From Rhodobacteraceae bacterium Alg231-30 (GTDB taxonomy: Bacteria; Pseudomonadota; Alphaproteobacteria; Rhodobacterales; Rhodobacteraceae), in NCBI GenBank assembly GCA_900143615.1, contig FREU01000003.1:62001-126000 (forward strand): 64,000 bases of DNA. The letters are read 5' to 3'. Numbering within the stretch: position 1 is the first letter of the stretch; each line of letters starts with the position of its first letter. A program made the position numbers and the translations under genes. This document shows, piece after piece, positions 63,398 through 64,000 of this stretch. Below the pieces are notes generated by a model that was not told where the DNA came from, did not search any database, and worked only from the letters and a program-made list of their open reading frames with translations.

Positions 63398-64000
63398 ATG
63401 ACACGCGCCCCACACAGTGATCTTAAAAGTGCCCGAGATATCAGTTACGCCTATTCCGCCGCGACCAAGTGCGGGCGCGCGATGATCCGCGCGATGGAAA
63501 ACGCCACAGGACGCCTACGCCTTATCAAACGGGCGAAAGGCTATGAGGACGAAGTGGCTGCGGGGCGTGATTTCTGGGCGGTTATGAAGGAACGTTATGG
63601 TCTTGAATTAGAGATTGTTGGCGGTGCGTTGAGTAATATTCCGCGCCAAGGTCCGCTGTTGATGATTGCCAATCACCCCTATGGTATTCTGGATGGGTTG
63701 ATGATGGGGCATATCCTGAGCGAGACGCGTGGAGATTTTCGCATTTTGGCAAACAAAGTGTTCCGCAAAGCCGAGGATTTGAACAAAATCATCCTGCCGA
63801 TCAGCTTTGACAGCACCAAAGATGCGATGCGGCAGAATCTACAGACCCGCAAGGTATCGTTGGACTATCTCGCGCAGGGCGGAGCAATCGGGATTTTCCC
63901 CGGCGGGACTGTATCCACGGCCGAACGCCCCTTTGGCACACCGCTTGATCCGGGGTGGCGTAGTTTCACCGCGCGAATGGTTGCCAAGTCGGATGCCACG
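63398..64000 (+). CDS. Lysophospholipid acyltransferase family protein, 5' part
   Basis: Open to the right edge, 201 residues visible. The acyltransferase HxxxxD box is in LLMIANHPYGILDGLM, followed by RILANKVFRKAEDLN, LPISFDSTKDA and the glycine/Pro motif IGIFPGGTVSTAERPFG, characteristic of the PlsC/lysophospholipid acyltransferase group. ATG 63398 is the first useful start; an ATG at 63393 stops at once. The rest lies outside the window. Confidence 0.88.
   Translation, partial: MTRAPHSDLKSARDISYAYSAATKCGRAMIRAMENATGRLRLIKRAKGYEDEVAAGRDFWAVMKERYGLELEIVGGALSNIPRQGPLLMIANHPYGILDGLMMGHILSETRGDFRILANKVFRKAEDLNKIILPISFDSTKDAMRQNLQTRKVSLDYLAQGGAIGIFPGGTVSTAERPFGTPLDPGWRSFTARMVAKSDAT

Noticed and set aside
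1-64000. tRNA, rRNA, CRISPR arrays, insertion sequences, attachment sites
   Set aside because: No tRNA-like TTCRA arms, no regular repeat-spacer arrays, no transposase or integrase frames seen by eye.

Overview
The window reads as chromosomal DNA of a marine alphaproteobacterium of the Roseobacter group (Rhodobacteraceae). The signs are the 3' end of a gene transfer agent (GTA) tail gene next to cysE, a pdhA-pdhB-pdhC operon with a lipoyl domain fused to E1-beta, DUF1127 and choice-of-anchor L/Hint proteins, an alphaproteobacterial LexA box (GTTC-N7-GTTC) before uvrA, and a fused indolepyruvate:ferredoxin oxidoreductase. Codon use looks even throughout. I saw no rRNA, tRNA, CRISPR array, insertion sequence or plasmid-type gene. 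Genus assignment is inference. || Layout. 1-1.9 kb: GTA tail gene (cut by the edge) and cysE. 1.9-8.6 kb: central carbon metabolism on the minus strand (pdhCBA, an FtsB/DivIC-like gene, class I aldolase, pgk). 8.7-10.9 kb: two overlapping cyclophilin genes (cytoplasmic, then exported) and a DUF3179 protein. 10.9-18.4 kb: a remnant region, a hybrid histidine kinase, a truncated sulfotransferase fragment, aqpZ, bactofilin plus M23 peptidase, DUF455 and a Bcp-type peroxiredoxin. 18.5-31.9 kb: a giant AsmA-like protein with queA, an MFS carrier, DUF924, lpdA with a second MFS carrier, and uvrA with a patatin-like phospholipase. 32-40.5 kb: DUF2892, the Hint protein and valine/propionyl-CoA catabolism (mmsB, 3-hydroxyisobutyryl-CoA hydrolase, acyl-CoA dehydrogenase, mmsA), with a YbdK-type ligase and a small hypothetical between. 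40.6-47 kb: LysR, CBS, coaD, DUF808, a lipoprotein, PlsC, DUF1127 and a MocR regulator. 47-55 kb: tkt, a coiled-coil protein with zapA, cytochrome b561, grxD, bolA, a Cys-rich protein and purL. 55-64 kb: an Omp85-like barrel, MscS, a VtlR/LsrB-like LysR gene with a candidate sRNA behind it, the indolepyruvate oxidoreductase, and an acyltransferase cut by the right edge. || How parts fit together. PDH E1/E2 and the E3 (lpdA) are both here, about 20 kb apart. The valine genes lie in two transcription units that share a TTTGCAAA-N4-TTTGCAAA type element, the motif reported for the Rhodobacter short-chain acyl-CoA regulator PccR. GrxD and BolA, a known Fe-S/iron-sensing pair, are neighbours. || The most interesting non-housekeeping signal is at 58.6-59.7 kb. 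The LysR gene is followed at once by a 21-bp LysR-type dyad, a -35/-10 pair, a hairpin, a single-stranded CCTCCC (anti-Shine-Dalgarno) stretch and a strong terminator. This looks like a VtlR-AbcR type regulator/sRNA unit. I found no clearly new multi-gene system; most of the window is ordinary housekeeping sequence.
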